Assembly (NCBI GenBank): GCA_002492465.1
Contig: DKYT01000011.1
Coordinates: forward strand, 1,728 to 65,727
Reading direction: 5' to 3'
DNA length: 64,000 nucleotides
Origin: Lachnospiraceae bacterium UBA7093
GTDB taxonomy: Bacteria > Bacillota > Clostridia > Lachnospirales > Lachnospiraceae
The position numbers and the translations under genes were made by a program. Positions within the stretch are counted from its first letter, which is position 1; the number at the start of each line of letters is the position of its first letter. The notes below the pieces were generated by a model. It was not told where the DNA came from. It saw only the letters and a program-made list of their open reading frames with translations, and did not search any database. Shown piece after piece: positions 25,465 through 34,671 of this stretch.

Positions 25465-25494
25465 GAAAAAAGAGCAAAGCCTGCGCTTTGCTCT
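25465..25494 (-). terminator. Terminator at the end of the uvrC-to-crh operon
   Basis: A perfect 10-bp stem AGAGCAAAGC/GCTTTGCTCT with a four-base loop, followed by TTTTTTC on the minus strand, starting 7 bp after the crh stop codon. Confidence 0.85.
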
Positions 25495-25500
25495 CGTGTT

Positions 25501-25761
25501 CTAATTCTTTTCACCGCTTAAATAGCCTTCAATGCTGTCCATTGCTTCTTTTTCATCGCTTCCGTTTGTAATTACCGTAACTGCTTCGCCGCTGTTCAGG
25601 GCAAGGCTCATCATGCCCATAATGCTTTTCGCATTTACCCGCTTGCCCTCTGTTTCAATGTAAACAGAGCTTTCATGCTGACTTGCCACCTGCACCAGCA
25701 TTGCAACGGGTCTTGCCTCAAGCCCGCCGTTTAATTGGATTTTAATAGACTTTTCGATCAT
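25501..25761 (-). CDS. crh: Crh-like HPr paralogue with Glu at position 15, 86 aa
   Basis: HPr-fold regulatory protein. Ser46 is present in NAKSIMG, so HprK could phosphorylate it, but the PTS active-site histidine is replaced: LEARP has Glu15 where HPr has His15. It therefore cannot carry phosphate in the PTS and fits the Crh role of catabolite-control cofactor for CcpA-type regulators. In Bacillus, Crh has Gln15 and also follows whiA, and the same neighbourhood is seen here. The functional HPr is a separate gene at 49138-49401. It starts 15 bp after whiA, with GGGAGG upstream, and closes the operon before a strong terminator. Whether Glu15 mimics a phosphate is unknown. Confidence 0.88.
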   Translation of the reverse strand: MIEKSIKIQLNGGLEARPVAMLVQVASQHESSVYIETEGKRVNAKSIMGMMSLALNSGEAVTVITNGSDEKEAMDSIEGYLSGEKN

Positions 25762-25776
25762 AATGATACTCCTCCC

Positions 25777-26649
25777 TTATCCCTTAACCTTTTCAGCTAT
25801 CTCGCTGAGTTTTCGCAATCTATGATTTACACCGGATTTTCCTACCGGTGGATTAAGGTACTTTCCCAATTCCTGGAGAGAACTTTCCGGATATTTCAGC
25901 CTGACTTCCGCCATCTGCCTTAAATTTTCCGGCAGATTGGACAACCCATAGCTTTTCTGCAAAAGCAGAATATCCTCTATTTGTTTACTTGCCGCATGAA
26001 CCGTCTTGGTAATATTCGCCGCTTCACAATTAACCTGCCTGTTAATGGAATTTCTTACTTCCTTTTCCACACGGAGATTTTCTAACAGCATCAGAGACTG
26101 ATGTGCCCCCATTACATTTAGAAGATCGACAATTCCCGCGCCTTCCTTCAAATAAACGACGTAATATTTTTTGCGCCTGACGATTTTGGCATCGATCTCA
26201 AAGCTATAAATCGTCTGTCGGATCTGCATCGCCTGATCCTCGTTCTCACATACAAATTCCAAATGATAACCTTTTTGAGGATCACTCATGGAACCGACAC
26301 TCAAAAAGACGCCCCTCAAAAAAGCACGTCTGCAGCAGCTGTTTCTGAGCAGAAGGGGGTTCGTTTTTTCGGTAAGCCCATGCAACTTTCCACCTTCATC
26401 CAGAATCTTAACCGCCTGCAAAACTTTGACCGCATTCTCATTAATAATAAATGTTTTCTTGAATAATGTAAAGTATTTTCTGGAGGCAAATGGATTTTCA
26501 AAAAAAATCCCGACCTCTCCCCCTGTCCCCTCACCCGCTTCAAGCCTGCCTCCAAAGTGAATCAGACCGGCAAGCTCCGCAAGCTGGCAATGTCTGGAAC
26601 CCGGTATTACTTTTTCCAGTTCTTCCTTCACATCCGATGAAAATGACAT
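25777..26649 (-). CDS. whiA: WhiA, LAGLIDADG-like DNA-binding protein, 290 aa
   Basis: Homologue of the sporulation/cell-division regulator WhiA. The N-terminal part resembles a LAGLIDADG homing-endonuclease fold without nuclease function (LAELAGLIHFGGRLE near 25-38), and the last 80 residues form a helix-turn-helix (SLQELGKYLNPPVGKSGVNHRLRKL). In Firmicutes it is linked to cell division and chromosome segregation. The size is close to the family norm. It follows rapZ by 17 bp with AAAGGATG before its ATG, and is followed by crh. Confidence 0.94.
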   Translation of the reverse strand: MSFSSDVKEELEKVIPGSRHCQLAELAGLIHFGGRLEAGEGTGGEVGIFFENPFASRKYFTLFKKTFIINENAVKVLQAVKILDEGGKLHGLTEKTNPLLLRNSCCRRAFLRGVFLSVGSMSDPQKGYHLEFVCENEDQAMQIRQTIYSFEIDAKIVRRKKYYVVYLKEGAGIVDLLNVMGAHQSLMLLENLRVEKEVRNSINRQVNCEAANITKTVHAASKQIEDILLLQKSYGLSNLPENLRQMAEVRLKYPESSLQELGKYLNPPVGKSGVNHRLRKLSEIAEKVKG

Positions 26650-26666
26650 AATCCATCCTTTACCTG

Positions 26667-27530
26667 CTATATGCCTTGTCCTAAATCCCGGTGTTCAATC
26701 TTAACACCGTAGTCTCCGCTGTTTTTCATGCGTTCATACAGCTTGTTGGCAAGGGTTACGCTTCTATGCTTTCCCCCTGTACATCCGATTCCGATCACCA
26801 GTTGGTATTTCCCTTCTTTTATATAGTTAGGAATCAGGAACTCAGCCATATCTGTCAGTTTGTCAATAAAAATATGCGCTTCCGGAAAACCCATTACAAA
26901 ATCCTGCACCTCTTTGTCATTTCCCGTTTTATATTTCAATTCGTCGATATAAAAAGGATTCGGCAGAAACCTTACGTCAAAAACCAAATCTGCATCCGCC
27001 GGAATTCCATGTTTAAAACCAAATGACAAGATGGTAATCATCAAATTATTGTACGCTTTGTTCTGCACAAAAATACGTTCCAATTCCTCCTTCAGTTCTC
27101 TGGTCAACAAATTGGAGGTGTCGATCACATAATCGGATTTCATCCTGATATCGTTTAAAATGCCTCTTTCTTTTTTGATGCCATCTTCAATCCGCCCATT
27201 GGGGGAAAGGGGATGCATCCTTCGGGTTTCCTTATATCGCTTCAGCAGTGTTCTGTCATTTGCCTCCATAAACAGAATCTCAAAATCATATCCGTTTTCT
27301 TTCAGCTTCTCCAGGACTCTTTGAACGTCCGCAAACGCCTGATTAGCCCGCACATCCAGCCCCAGCGCAACCTTGGTCACCTCACCGCCGGGGGTTGCTA
27401 TCAGCTCCACAAATTTTTCGATCAGAGATACCGGAAGATTATCCACACAATAAAACCCGGCATCCTCCAGCATTCTGAGCGCTGTACTTTTTCCCCCTCC
27501 GCTCATACCGGTTACCACTACAAAACGCAT
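26667..27530 (-). CDS. rapZ: RapZ/YvcJ family nucleotide-binding protein, 287 aa
   Basis: P-loop protein that in Gamma-proteobacteria controls GlmZ RNA and glmS, and in Bacillus (YvcJ) binds and hydrolyses nucleotides. Walker A is GMSGGGKS at residues 8-15. A second conserved block is ESGFYCVDNLP-like (DAGFYCVDNLPVS), and the C-terminal domain has GIGCTGGKHRSV, typical of the family. The ATG has AAGGAGG upstream. The gene fills 17 bp to whiA and 10 bp to murB. GlmR/YvcK, which usually sits between rapZ and whiA, is absent here. The exact role in Lachnospiraceae is not established. Confidence 0.94.
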   Translation of the reverse strand: MRFVVVTGMSGGGKSTALRMLEDAGFYCVDNLPVSLIEKFVELIATPGGEVTKVALGLDVRANQAFADVQRVLEKLKENGYDFEILFMEANDRTLLKRYKETRRMHPLSPNGRIEDGIKKERGILNDIRMKSDYVIDTSNLLTRELKEELERIFVQNKAYNNLMITILSFGFKHGIPADADLVFDVRFLPNPFYIDELKYKTGNDKEVQDFVMGFPEAHIFIDKLTDMAEFLIPNYIKEGKYQLVIGIGCTGGKHRSVTLANKLYERMKNSGDYGVKIEHRDLGQGI

Positions 27531-27540
27531 TCACGCCTCC

Positions 27541-28461
27541 TTAAAAATCTCCCAGAAAAATTACTTCTGTTTCCAGTGTAACATCAAATTTTTCTTTTAC
27601 TCTTTCCTGTACTTCCCGGATAACCTCCGCCACATCAGCTGCCGTTGCATTTCCGGTGTTGATCACAAATCCGCAGTGCTTTTCAGAAACTCTGGCATCA
27701 CCTATGGAATACCCCCGAAGACCTGCGTCCATAATCAGTTTCCCCGCAAAATATCCTTCGGGTCTTTTGAAGGTACTTCCTGCGCTGGCATATTCCAAAG
27801 GCTGCTTTTCTCTGCGTCTTCTTGTAAGCTCCTCCATTTTTGCCCTAATTTCACCTTTATTTCCCTGCTCCAGCCGCAGCACTACTTCAAGGACAATAAA
27901 AGGTCTCTTCTTAATGGCGCTGGTTCGATAGCCAAATTCCATGGTATCCTTATCCAGCACAAGGATTTCTCCCTGCTCGCTGATTACGCTCACCTGCTCT
28001 ACTACCTGCGCCATTTCCCCCTCATAGGCTCCGGCGTTCATCACCACGCCTCCTCCTATGGTTCCCGGAATGCCCGATGCAAATTCAAGACCTGTCAGTC
28101 CATTTTCCATGGCGCACTTTGCTACCTGGGTTAAAAGTGCCCCCGCTCCTGTTCTGACCAGGCTGCCTTCTATCTGTATATGGCTCATTTTGTTGCCTAT
28201 CTGTAAGATAACCCCCTCGTATCCCTTGTCCCCCACCAAAAGATTACTGCCGTTGCCCAATACAAAGTAAGGTGTCTCTACTTCCCTCAAATAGGGAATG
28301 ATCTTCCTCAGCTGTTCACCGTTGCTAACCTTTACCAGATACTGTGCTTCTCCTCCCACACGAAAAGTAGTATGTCTGGACATTGGTTCATTTAGCAAAA
28401 TATCCTCTTCCGGTACGTAAACCTTAAGAAATTCATAAATAGCCGAACTGATTTTTACCAC
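27541..28461 (-). CDS. murB: UDP-N-acetylenolpyruvoylglucosamine reductase MurB, 306 aa
   Basis: Second committed step of peptidoglycan synthesis, reducing UDP-GlcNAc-enolpyruvate to UDP-MurNAc with FAD and NADPH. FAD-binding features include HTTFRVGGEAQYLV, FVLGNGSNLLV and GIPGTIGGGVVMNAGAYE. YASAGSTFKRPEG carries the active-site serine. This is the short type IIb form. The start is uncertain. I prefer GTG 28461 (AGGTG just upstream), giving 306 residues, over ATG 28500, which has no spacing from its purine-rich stretch. It lies between glk (60 bp upstream) and rapZ (10 bp downstream). Confidence 0.92.
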   Translation of the reverse strand: MVKISSAIYEFLKVYVPEEDILLNEPMSRHTTFRVGGEAQYLVKVSNGEQLRKIIPYLREVETPYFVLGNGSNLLVGDKGYEGVILQIGNKMSHIQIEGSLVRTGAGALLTQVAKCAMENGLTGLEFASGIPGTIGGGVVMNAGAYEGEMAQVVEQVSVISEQGEILVLDKDTMEFGYRTSAIKKRPFIVLEVVLRLEQGNKGEIRAKMEELTRRRREKQPLEYASAGSTFKRPEGYFAGKLIMDAGLRGYSIGDARVSEKHCGFVINTGNATAADVAEVIREVQERVKEKFDVTLETEVIFLGDF

Positions 28462-28521
28462 CTCTTCACCTGCTGTTCTTCCCCGCCTCAATCTACGCAT
28501 CCTGCTGTCAGGAACAGCAAG

Positions 28522-29463
28522 TTAACGCATATCCAGTATCAGCTTCGCCGCTCCATAAATACCCGCATCATTTCCCAGGGTTGCAAGGGCGAATTTTACA
28601 TTCCTGTTGGCATGAAAAACATTTTTTTCATAATAGGGTCTTATGTAGTCCATCAGGATCTCCCCGGCTTTTGACACTCCTCCGCCAATTACGATGGTTT
28701 CAGGATTCACAACCCCTGCAATAACCGAAAGACCGTCTCCTAAATATTTGCCGAATTCCTCCGCCACCTCCATGGCAAGAGAATCCTTCTGTTTTACTGC
28801 ATCAAAGACCGTTTTCGCAGAAATTTTGCCCTGACGAAGGATACTCTCTCTATTGGTTTCCGCCAGCTTTTTAAATGCCATTCTGGCAATTCCCGTTGCG
28901 GAAGCATATTGTTCCAGACAACCCTTATTGCCACAGCCGCAGCTTTCCGTCTCCTCATCCTGCACATGGATATGACCGATCTCGCCGCCTGCGCCCCTGA
29001 AACCGGTAAGAACCTTTCCGTCAATGATAATACCGCCGCCTACGCCGGTACCAAGGGTTACCATAATCAGGTCTGTGCTGCCCTGACCACCGCCCTTCCA
29101 CATTTCTCCAAGAGCCGCCACATTGGCGTCATTTCCCGCCATAACAGGCATATGCAGAATATTTTCCAGCGTGCCTTTGATGCTGAAAGTTCCCCATCCT
29201 AAATTCACGGCTCTGTGCACTACGCCCTCCCCGTCAATAGGACCGGGCGCGCCTACGCCTACACCTACCACCTGATCAGGAGAAAGCTTCTTTTCTTCCA
29301 TTTTCTTTTGGATACTTTCCGCTACATCCGGCAGAATATGACTGCCTTCCTCCTCTGTCCTTGTGGGAATTTCCCACTTATCCAGAAGGTTTCCTTCCAC
29401 ATCAAAAAAACCAAGCTTTACCGTTGTACCTCCAACATCCACTCCAAATACATATTGACTCAT
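28522..29463 (-). CDS. glk: ROK-family glucokinase, 313 aa
   Basis: Phosphorylates glucose to glucose-6-phosphate. ROK landmarks are GVDVGGTTVKLG (ATP/phosphate loop) at residues 7-18, GNDANVAALGE near the catalytic base, LGTGVGGGIIIDG, GEIGHIHV, and the zinc motif CGCGNKGCLEQYAS. All are intact, so an active enzyme is expected. The ATG has GAGAGGG upstream. Its place directly after hprK ties the first step of glucose use to the kinase that reports glycolytic status. Other hexoses may be accepted. Confidence 0.92.
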   Translation of the reverse strand: MSQYVFGVDVGGTTVKLGFFDVEGNLLDKWEIPTRTEEEGSHILPDVAESIQKKMEEKKLSPDQVVGVGVGAPGPIDGEGVVHRAVNLGWGTFSIKGTLENILHMPVMAGNDANVAALGEMWKGGGQGSTDLIMVTLGTGVGGGIIIDGKVLTGFRGAGGEIGHIHVQDEETESCGCGNKGCLEQYASATGIARMAFKKLAETNRESILRQGKISAKTVFDAVKQKDSLAMEVAEEFGKYLGDGLSVIAGVVNPETIVIGGGVSKAGEILMDYIRPYYEKNVFHANRNVKFALATLGNDAGIYGAAKLILDMR

Positions 29464-29522
29464 AATGACCCTCTCTTTATCTTTATTATTTTTTCGCTGA
29501 TTTATGCTGTATCCAGAAAAAT

Positions 29523-30470
29523 TTATTCATCATCCTCGTCTTCATCCCTTTTTCTGGTAAGAGATTCCTGCACCCTTCTGTACAGTTCCTGTGCTGCGTT
29601 ATAGCCCATTTTCTTTTGACGATGGTTGATTGCCGCAGATTCGCATATAATTGCCAGATTTCTTCCCGGACGAATGGGGATATTGTGGCACACAACCTTG
29701 TTACCCAGATATTCCGTGTATTCCTCCTCCAGACCCAGCCTGTCGTATTCTTTCTCCTTATCCCAATCCTCCAGGCGGATCACCAGATCGATGGTCTGGG
29801 TATCCTTGACGCTGGAAACACCAAATAAGGTCTTCACATCCACGATCCCAATACCCCGCAGTTCAATAAAATGTTTGGTAATATCCGGTGCAGAGCCTAC
29901 CAGCGTATCGTCGCTTACCTTGCGGATCTCCACAGCGTCGTCCGTCACCAGACGATGTCCCCTCTTAATCAGCTCCAATGCCGCTTCGGATTTTCCAATG
30001 CCGCTTTCACCGGTAATCAGCACTCCCTCGCCGAAAACATCTACCAGCACGCCGTGAACCGAAATACAGGGCGCCAGTTTTACATTCAGCCATCTGATAA
30101 TCTCCGCCATAAACGCGGAGGTTGCTTTCTTCGTCATCAGGATGGGAACATTGTTTTCGATCGCCACCTGTGTGAAAAGGGCATTGGGCTTCAACTCCCT
30201 GCAGAAAACCATTGCCGGTATATCGCAGGAGAGAAGTCTGTTGTAAACATCCCTCTGCCTCGCCTCCGGCAGCCCTTCCATATAGGTGTATTCCACAAAT
30301 CCGATAATCTGCAGCCTGGTCGCCTCAAAATGCTCAAAATAACCTGCCATCTGAAGCGCCGGTCTGTTGATATCCGGCTGGGTGATCTTGATTTTTGAAA
30401 TGTCCAGCTCCGGCGTCAGATTTTCCAGCTTCATTTTTTCAATAATCTGTTCCAATTTTACACTTGCCAT
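29523..30470 (-). CDS. hprK: HPr kinase/phosphorylase, 315 aa
   Basis: Bifunctional enzyme that phosphorylates Ser46 of HPr (and Crh) when glycolytic intermediates are high and removes the phosphate when they are low, thereby driving catabolite control. Walker A is GESGIGKS at residues 154-161. The catalytic acid is in RLVTDDAVEI and the family signature region EIRKVSDDTLVG follows. The C-terminal RPGRNLAIICESAAINHRQK is conserved. The last 15 residues are acidic. Two substrates are encoded in this window, the Crh-like protein at 25501 and HPr at 49138. It begins 76 bp after uvrC. Confidence 0.96.
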   Translation of the reverse strand: MASVKLEQIIEKMKLENLTPELDISKIKITQPDINRPALQMAGYFEHFEATRLQIIGFVEYTYMEGLPEARQRDVYNRLLSCDIPAMVFCRELKPNALFTQVAIENNVPILMTKKATSAFMAEIIRWLNVKLAPCISVHGVLVDVFGEGVLITGESGIGKSEAALELIKRGHRLVTDDAVEIRKVSDDTLVGSAPDITKHFIELRGIGIVDVKTLFGVSSVKDTQTIDLVIRLEDWDKEKEYDRLGLEEEYTEYLGNKVVCHNIPIRPGRNLAIICESAAINHRQKKMGYNAAQELYRRVQESLTRKRDEDEDDE

Positions 30471-30546
30471 ACCCGCTCTTTTCCCTCCATCTTTTCTTTC
30501 GGCATTACCCTATACCTTCCGATATTGTATCATAAACATTTTACAA

Positions 30547-32421
30547 TCACAATAGCTCCGAATCCTTGTGAAAAAAGGCATAAATTCCTTTTGCCACCGA
30601 TTCCGGGATCTCGTCCACCCCTGCAAGCGCCGCTACGTCCGCATTTCTGATCTCCTCTATGGATCTAAAACAGCGCATCAGCGCCTTTCTTCTTGTCGGT
30701 CCCACCCCGGGGATCTCATCCAGTACCGATTTGACCTGTGCCTGGGAGCGCAGAGATCTGTGATACTCAATTGCAAAGCGGTGCGCCTCATCCTGGATCC
30801 TTGTAATCAGCTTAAACCCTTCGCTGTTTTTGTCAATTTCGATCTCCTCATTATTGTAATATAAGCCCCTGGTATTATGGTTATCATCCTTTACCATACC
30901 GCAGACAGGAATCTCCAGCTGTAACTCCTCCAGCACCTGCAGTGCAACGTTAACCTGCCCCTTGCCGCCATCCATCAGAAGCAGATCGGGGAATTTCGTA
31001 AAACTTCCAAATTCCTTTTCCAATTCCTTATCTGCAAGTTCCTTTTGCTCCTCTATGCCGTGCAAAAACCGCCTGGTCAGCACCTCCTTCATGCAAGCGT
31101 AGTCATCCGGTCCTGAAACCGTCTTAATGCGGAATTTCCTGTAATCGCTCCGCTTCGGCTTCCCCTTCTCATAAACCACCATGGAACCTACATTGGCAAA
31201 CCCGCTGATATTGGAAATATCGTACGCTTCCATCCGGTTCACCTGGGAAATTCCCAAAAGCCCTCCGATCTCCTTCACCGCGCCGATGGTTCTCCCTTCC
31301 TCCCTGCGGATACGCTCCTTATCCTGGCTTAATACCAGCATTGCATTTTTTGCCGCCAGTTCTACCAATTTCTCCTTGGAACCGATCTTAGGCACCTTGA
31401 GATATACCTTTCCTCCTCTTCGCCTTGACAGCCATTGCTCGATTACCGCCATATCCTCAATTTCCTCCTGGAGCATCAACTCCCGGGGAATATAGGGGGT
31501 TCCCGCATAAAACTGTTTTACGAAGTCCAGCAGGATCTGTGCTCTGGGCGTCTCCAACACATGCTTCATATAAAAATGCTCCCGCCCGATCAGCTTTCCG
31601 TCTCTTACAAAAAAAACCTGCACCACCGCGTCCTGCCCATCCGCCGCCAGCGCAATAATATCCTTATCCTCCAGCGTACTGTCGGTAATTTTCTGCCTGG
31701 AAGCGATCTGCTTCACACTGTTGTACAAATCCCTGCACCGAATCGCCTCTTCAAATTCCAGCCGTTCAGAAGCCTCCTTCATTTTCTGTTCCAGTTCTTT
31801 TAAGGTATCCTGATAGCTTCCGTTGAGAAAATCCAGCGCCTTTTTTACCTGCTCCTGATACCGTTCCTTTGATATTCCGCCCTGGCAGGGCGCCAGGCAC
31901 TGCTTAATATGATAATTCAGGCACGCCCTGTCATTCCCGCATTCTCTGGGAAGATTTCTGTTGCAGGTGCGCAGTTGGTAAAGCTTATTAATCAAATCGA
32001 TGGTATCCCTTACCGCCGATACGCCGGTATAAGGACCAAAATACCGGGAATGATCCTTTTTCATCTGCCGGGAAAGAAGCACTCGGGGATATTCCTCCCC
32101 CATTGTCACTTTAATATATGGATAAGTCTTATCATCCTTCAACAGTGTATTGTACTTGGGGCTGTGTTCCTTGATCAGGTTGTTTTCCAGAACAAGCGCC
32201 TCCAGTTCCGAATCCGTCACAATATATTCAAAGCGGCTGATCAAGGTCACCATCTTATCGATCTGCGGTCCTCTGCCGATATTTTTGCGAAAATAAGACC
32301 TGACACGGTTGTGCAGATTCACCGCCTTGCCAACATAAATGACATTATCTTTCTCGTCATGCATGATATAAACGCCCGGACAATTGGGGAGTTTTTTTAG
32401 TTCTTCCTGAATATCAAACAT
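30547..32421 (-). CDS. uvrC: UvrABC excinuclease subunit UvrC, 624 aa
   Basis: Makes the two incisions in nucleotide excision repair. The N-terminal GIY-YIG nuclease starts [24 protein letters not shown] zinc/Cys-containing region with [21 protein letters not shown] follows, then a UVR motif near residue 200. The RNase H-like C-terminal nuclease ([12 protein letters not shown]) and tandem helix-hairpin-helix ([13 protein letters not shown]) end the protein. I choose ATG 32421, with GGAG nine bases upstream and the standard family start. An in-frame start at 32511 adds 30 residues not expected in UvrC. uvrC begins the run leading to hprK, glk, murB, rapZ, whiA and crh. Confidence 0.96.
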   Translation of the reverse strand: MFDIQEELKKLPNCPGVYIMHDEKDNVIYVGKAVNLHNRVRSYFRKNIGRGPQIDKMVTLISRFEYIVTDSELEALVLENNLIKEHSPKYNTLLKDDKTYPYIKVTMGEEYPRVLLSRQMKKDHSRYFGPYTGVSAVRDTIDLINKLYQLRTCNRNLPRECGNDRACLNYHIKQCLAPCQGGISKERYQEQVKKALDFLNGSYQDTLKELEQKMKEASERLEFEEAIRCRDLYNSVKQIASRQKITDSTLEDKDIIALAADGQDAVVQVFFVRDGKLIGREHFYMKHVLETPRAQILLDFVKQFYAGTPYIPRELMLQEEIEDMAVIEQWLSRRRGGKVYLKVPKIGSKEKLVELAAKNAMLVLSQDKERIRREEGRTIGAVKEIGGLLGISQVNRMEAYDISNISGFANVGSMVVYEKGKPKRSDYRKFRIKTVSGPDDYACMKEVLTRRFLHGIEEQKELADKELEKEFGSFTKFPDLLLMDGGKGQVNVALQVLEELQLEIPVCGMVKDDNHNTRGLYYNNEEIEIDKNSEGFKLITRIQDEAHRFAIEYHRSLRSQAQVKSVLDEIPGVGPTRRKALMRCFRSIEEIRNADVAALAGVDEIPESVAKGIYAFFHKDSELL

Positions 32422-32544
32422 AAATTTTGTCTCCGGTCCATAATTCGTAAAAAGGACATCACTGCGAATCACTTTCGTTCTTCTCATGATGCCCGCTTTT
32501 CCTGTTAACATAAGGGCAGCTCCTAAAGCGCCCTGCCCGTTGTT

Positions 32545-34671
32545 TTATTTTTCAAGGAAATCCGAAGATGCGTTGGAAAACCGTCCGGCGGTGTGCCCAT
32601 CCTCCTGGCTCCGTGAATTTCCCGAATCTGAAAGACTTTGGTCTTCTTTTAAGGGCTCCTCTTTCGCCGGTTCTTCTTTCTCTTTTTTCTGTTCTTCAGG
32701 AGAATTCTCTTCCTCCTCCGGCTCCGGAATTCCTTTTTCCTTTCGATAGATCTTCATAAATTCCTTGCCGCTGATGGTCTCTTTCTCAATCAGGTGCGCC
32801 GCAAGCTTATCCATCAATTCCCGGTTGCCTGCAAGCAGCTCCTTTGCTTCCTCATAACACTGCTTCAGGGTTTCCATGATTTCCGTATCTACATCCGCTG
32901 CCGTGCGGTCGCTGCAGGTCAGCCGCGCGCCACCGCCTAAGTACTCGCTTTCTACCGTTGCAAGCCCCATCAGCCCGAAACGCTTGCTCATACCGAAACG
33001 GGTAATCATATTGGTAACCATGTTGGTTGCCTGTTCAATGTCGTTTGCCGCTCCTGTGGTCACATTGCCAAAAACAATCTCCTCCGCTGCCCTGCCGCCC
33101 AGAAGGCTTACCAGCCTGTCATGAAGCTCCGCTTCCGTCTGCAGATACTTCTCCTCCTCCGGCACATGCATCACATAGCCTAAGGCGCCCATGGTCCTGG
33201 GGACAATGGTGATCTTCTGCACCGGTTCTGAATTCTTCTGAAGGGCACTGATCAGCGCATGCCCTACCTCATGATAGGAAACGATCTTTCTTTCTTCCTT
33301 GCTCATGATCCGGTCTTTCTTTTCTTTTCCTACCAGAACCTGCTCCACCGCATCGAACAGATCCTTCTGGGTCACATATTCTCTGCCGTGCTGGACTGCA
33401 TTGATTGCCGCCTCGTTGATCATATTGGCAAGATCGGCTCCTACCGCTCCGCTGGTGGCAAGGGCAATGGCATCCAGATCTACGCTTTCGTCCAGGTGCA
33501 CATCCTTGGCGTGCACCTTCAGGATCTCCACTCTTCCTTTCAAATCCGGTTTATCTACAATAATTCTTCTGTCAAAACGCCCCGGGCGCAGAAGCGCCTT
33601 ATCCAGAATTTCAGGGCGGTTGGTTGCCCCCAGCACCAAAATACCCTTGGAGGTATCAAAGCCATCCATCTCAGACAACAGCTGGTTCAAGGTCTGCTCC
33701 CGTTCCTCGTTACCGCCGCCGTACTTGCTGTCACGGCTTCGTCCGATGGCATCTATTTCATCGATGAAAATGATACAGGGCGCGTTCTTAGTTGCCTCCT
33801 TAAACAAATCCCTTACACGGGAAGCGCCTACGCCTACGTACAATTCAATAAAATCCGAACCGGAAAGGGAAAAGAAAGGCACCTTTGCCTCCCCTGCAAC
33901 CGCTTTTGCCAGCAGAGTCTTACCGGTTCCGGGAGGTCCCACAAGCAAGGCTCCCTTAGGAAGCTTTGCGCCAATCCGTGCATATTTTCCGGGATTGTGA
34001 AGGAAGTCCACTACCTCCTGGAGGGATTCCTTTGCCTCGTCTTCTCCGGCAACATCCTTAAAAGTAATACCCGTTTCCCGCTGCACATACACCTTTGCGT
34101 TGCTTTTTCCAACACCCATAGGACCGCCGCCCTTGGACATTTTGCGGAACAGGAAGCTCAACAGAACCCACATGATCAAAAACGGGAACACGTAAGACAG
34201 TAAAAAGCTGATAATCGTACTGGTTCTGTCCGCCACCTGCCCTTTCACCTCAACATCATGGGCAAGGAGACGGCTGGTCAGGGTATCATCATCCTCGATC
34301 TTTCCGGTGTAATAGCTTACCATTGGATTCATGCCATACAAATACATGATGGGGGATTGATTCTCCTTATCCGCCTTGGGCTGGATATAGATCCTGTCTC
34401 CTCCAATCACCACCGCCTCAATCTTTTCTTCCTCCAGCATCTGTATAAACTCACTGTAGGAAATTTCTTTCTCCGAATCTCCTGTCAGCATCTTCACAAA
34501 AAAGCTCACTAAAAGAAGGGACAAAAGCGCCGCAATCAGAAAGGTGATAATATTCTGTTTCCTTGGATCCCCGCCAGAGCCGCCGGGACCGCCATTTCCG
34601 TTGTTGTTATTGGACGGACCGCCGTTTCCTCCGTGACCGCCATCGTACTGATTCAAATTATTGTCGCTCAT
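32545..34671 (-). CDS. ftsH: ATP-dependent zinc metalloprotease FtsH, 708 aa
   Basis: Membrane-anchored AAA protease that degrades unstable and misassembled membrane proteins and stress regulators. Residues 1-40 are an unusual Gly/Asn-rich stretch before the first membrane helix (41-60). A periplasm-side domain and a second helix (about 152-175) follow. The AAA module has Walker A GPPGTGKT (245-252) and Walker B IIFIDEIDAIG. The zinc protease motif is SYHEVGHALI, with the distant third ligand in the M41 domain. The tail is Glu-rich. The ATG overlaps nothing but directly follows the DUF1846 stop, with AAAGGAAAGAG inside that gene as ribosome site, so the two are coupled. Confidence 0.96.
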   Translation of the reverse strand: MSDNNLNQYDGGHGGNGGPSNNNNGNGGPGGSGGDPRKQNIITFLIAALLSLLLVSFFVKMLTGDSEKEISYSEFIQMLEEEKIEAVVIGGDRIYIQPKADKENQSPIMYLYGMNPMVSYYTGKIEDDDTLTSRLLAHDVEVKGQVADRTSTIISFLLSYVFPFLIMWVLLSFLFRKMSKGGGPMGVGKSNAKVYVQRETGITFKDVAGEDEAKESLQEVVDFLHNPGKYARIGAKLPKGALLVGPPGTGKTLLAKAVAGEAKVPFFSLSGSDFIELYVGVGASRVRDLFKEATKNAPCIIFIDEIDAIGRSRDSKYGGGNEEREQTLNQLLSEMDGFDTSKGILVLGATNRPEILDKALLRPGRFDRRIIVDKPDLKGRVEILKVHAKDVHLDESVDLDAIALATSGAVGADLANMINEAAINAVQHGREYVTQKDLFDAVEQVLVGKEKKDRIMSKEERKIVSYHEVGHALISALQKNSEPVQKITIVPRTMGALGYVMHVPEEEKYLQTEAELHDRLVSLLGGRAAEEIVFGNVTTGAANDIEQATNMVTNMITRFGMSKRFGLMGLATVESEYLGGGARLTCSDRTAADVDTEIMETLKQCYEEAKELLAGNRELMDKLAAHLIEKETISGKEFMKIYRKEKGIPEPEEEENSPEEQKKEKEEPAKEEPLKEDQSLSDSGNSRSQEDGHTAGRFSNASSDFLEK

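Noticed and set aside
25465..25494. Stem read as regulator of the lipid kinase gene
   Set aside because: The T run on the minus strand and its position right after crh make a plain terminator the simpler reading.
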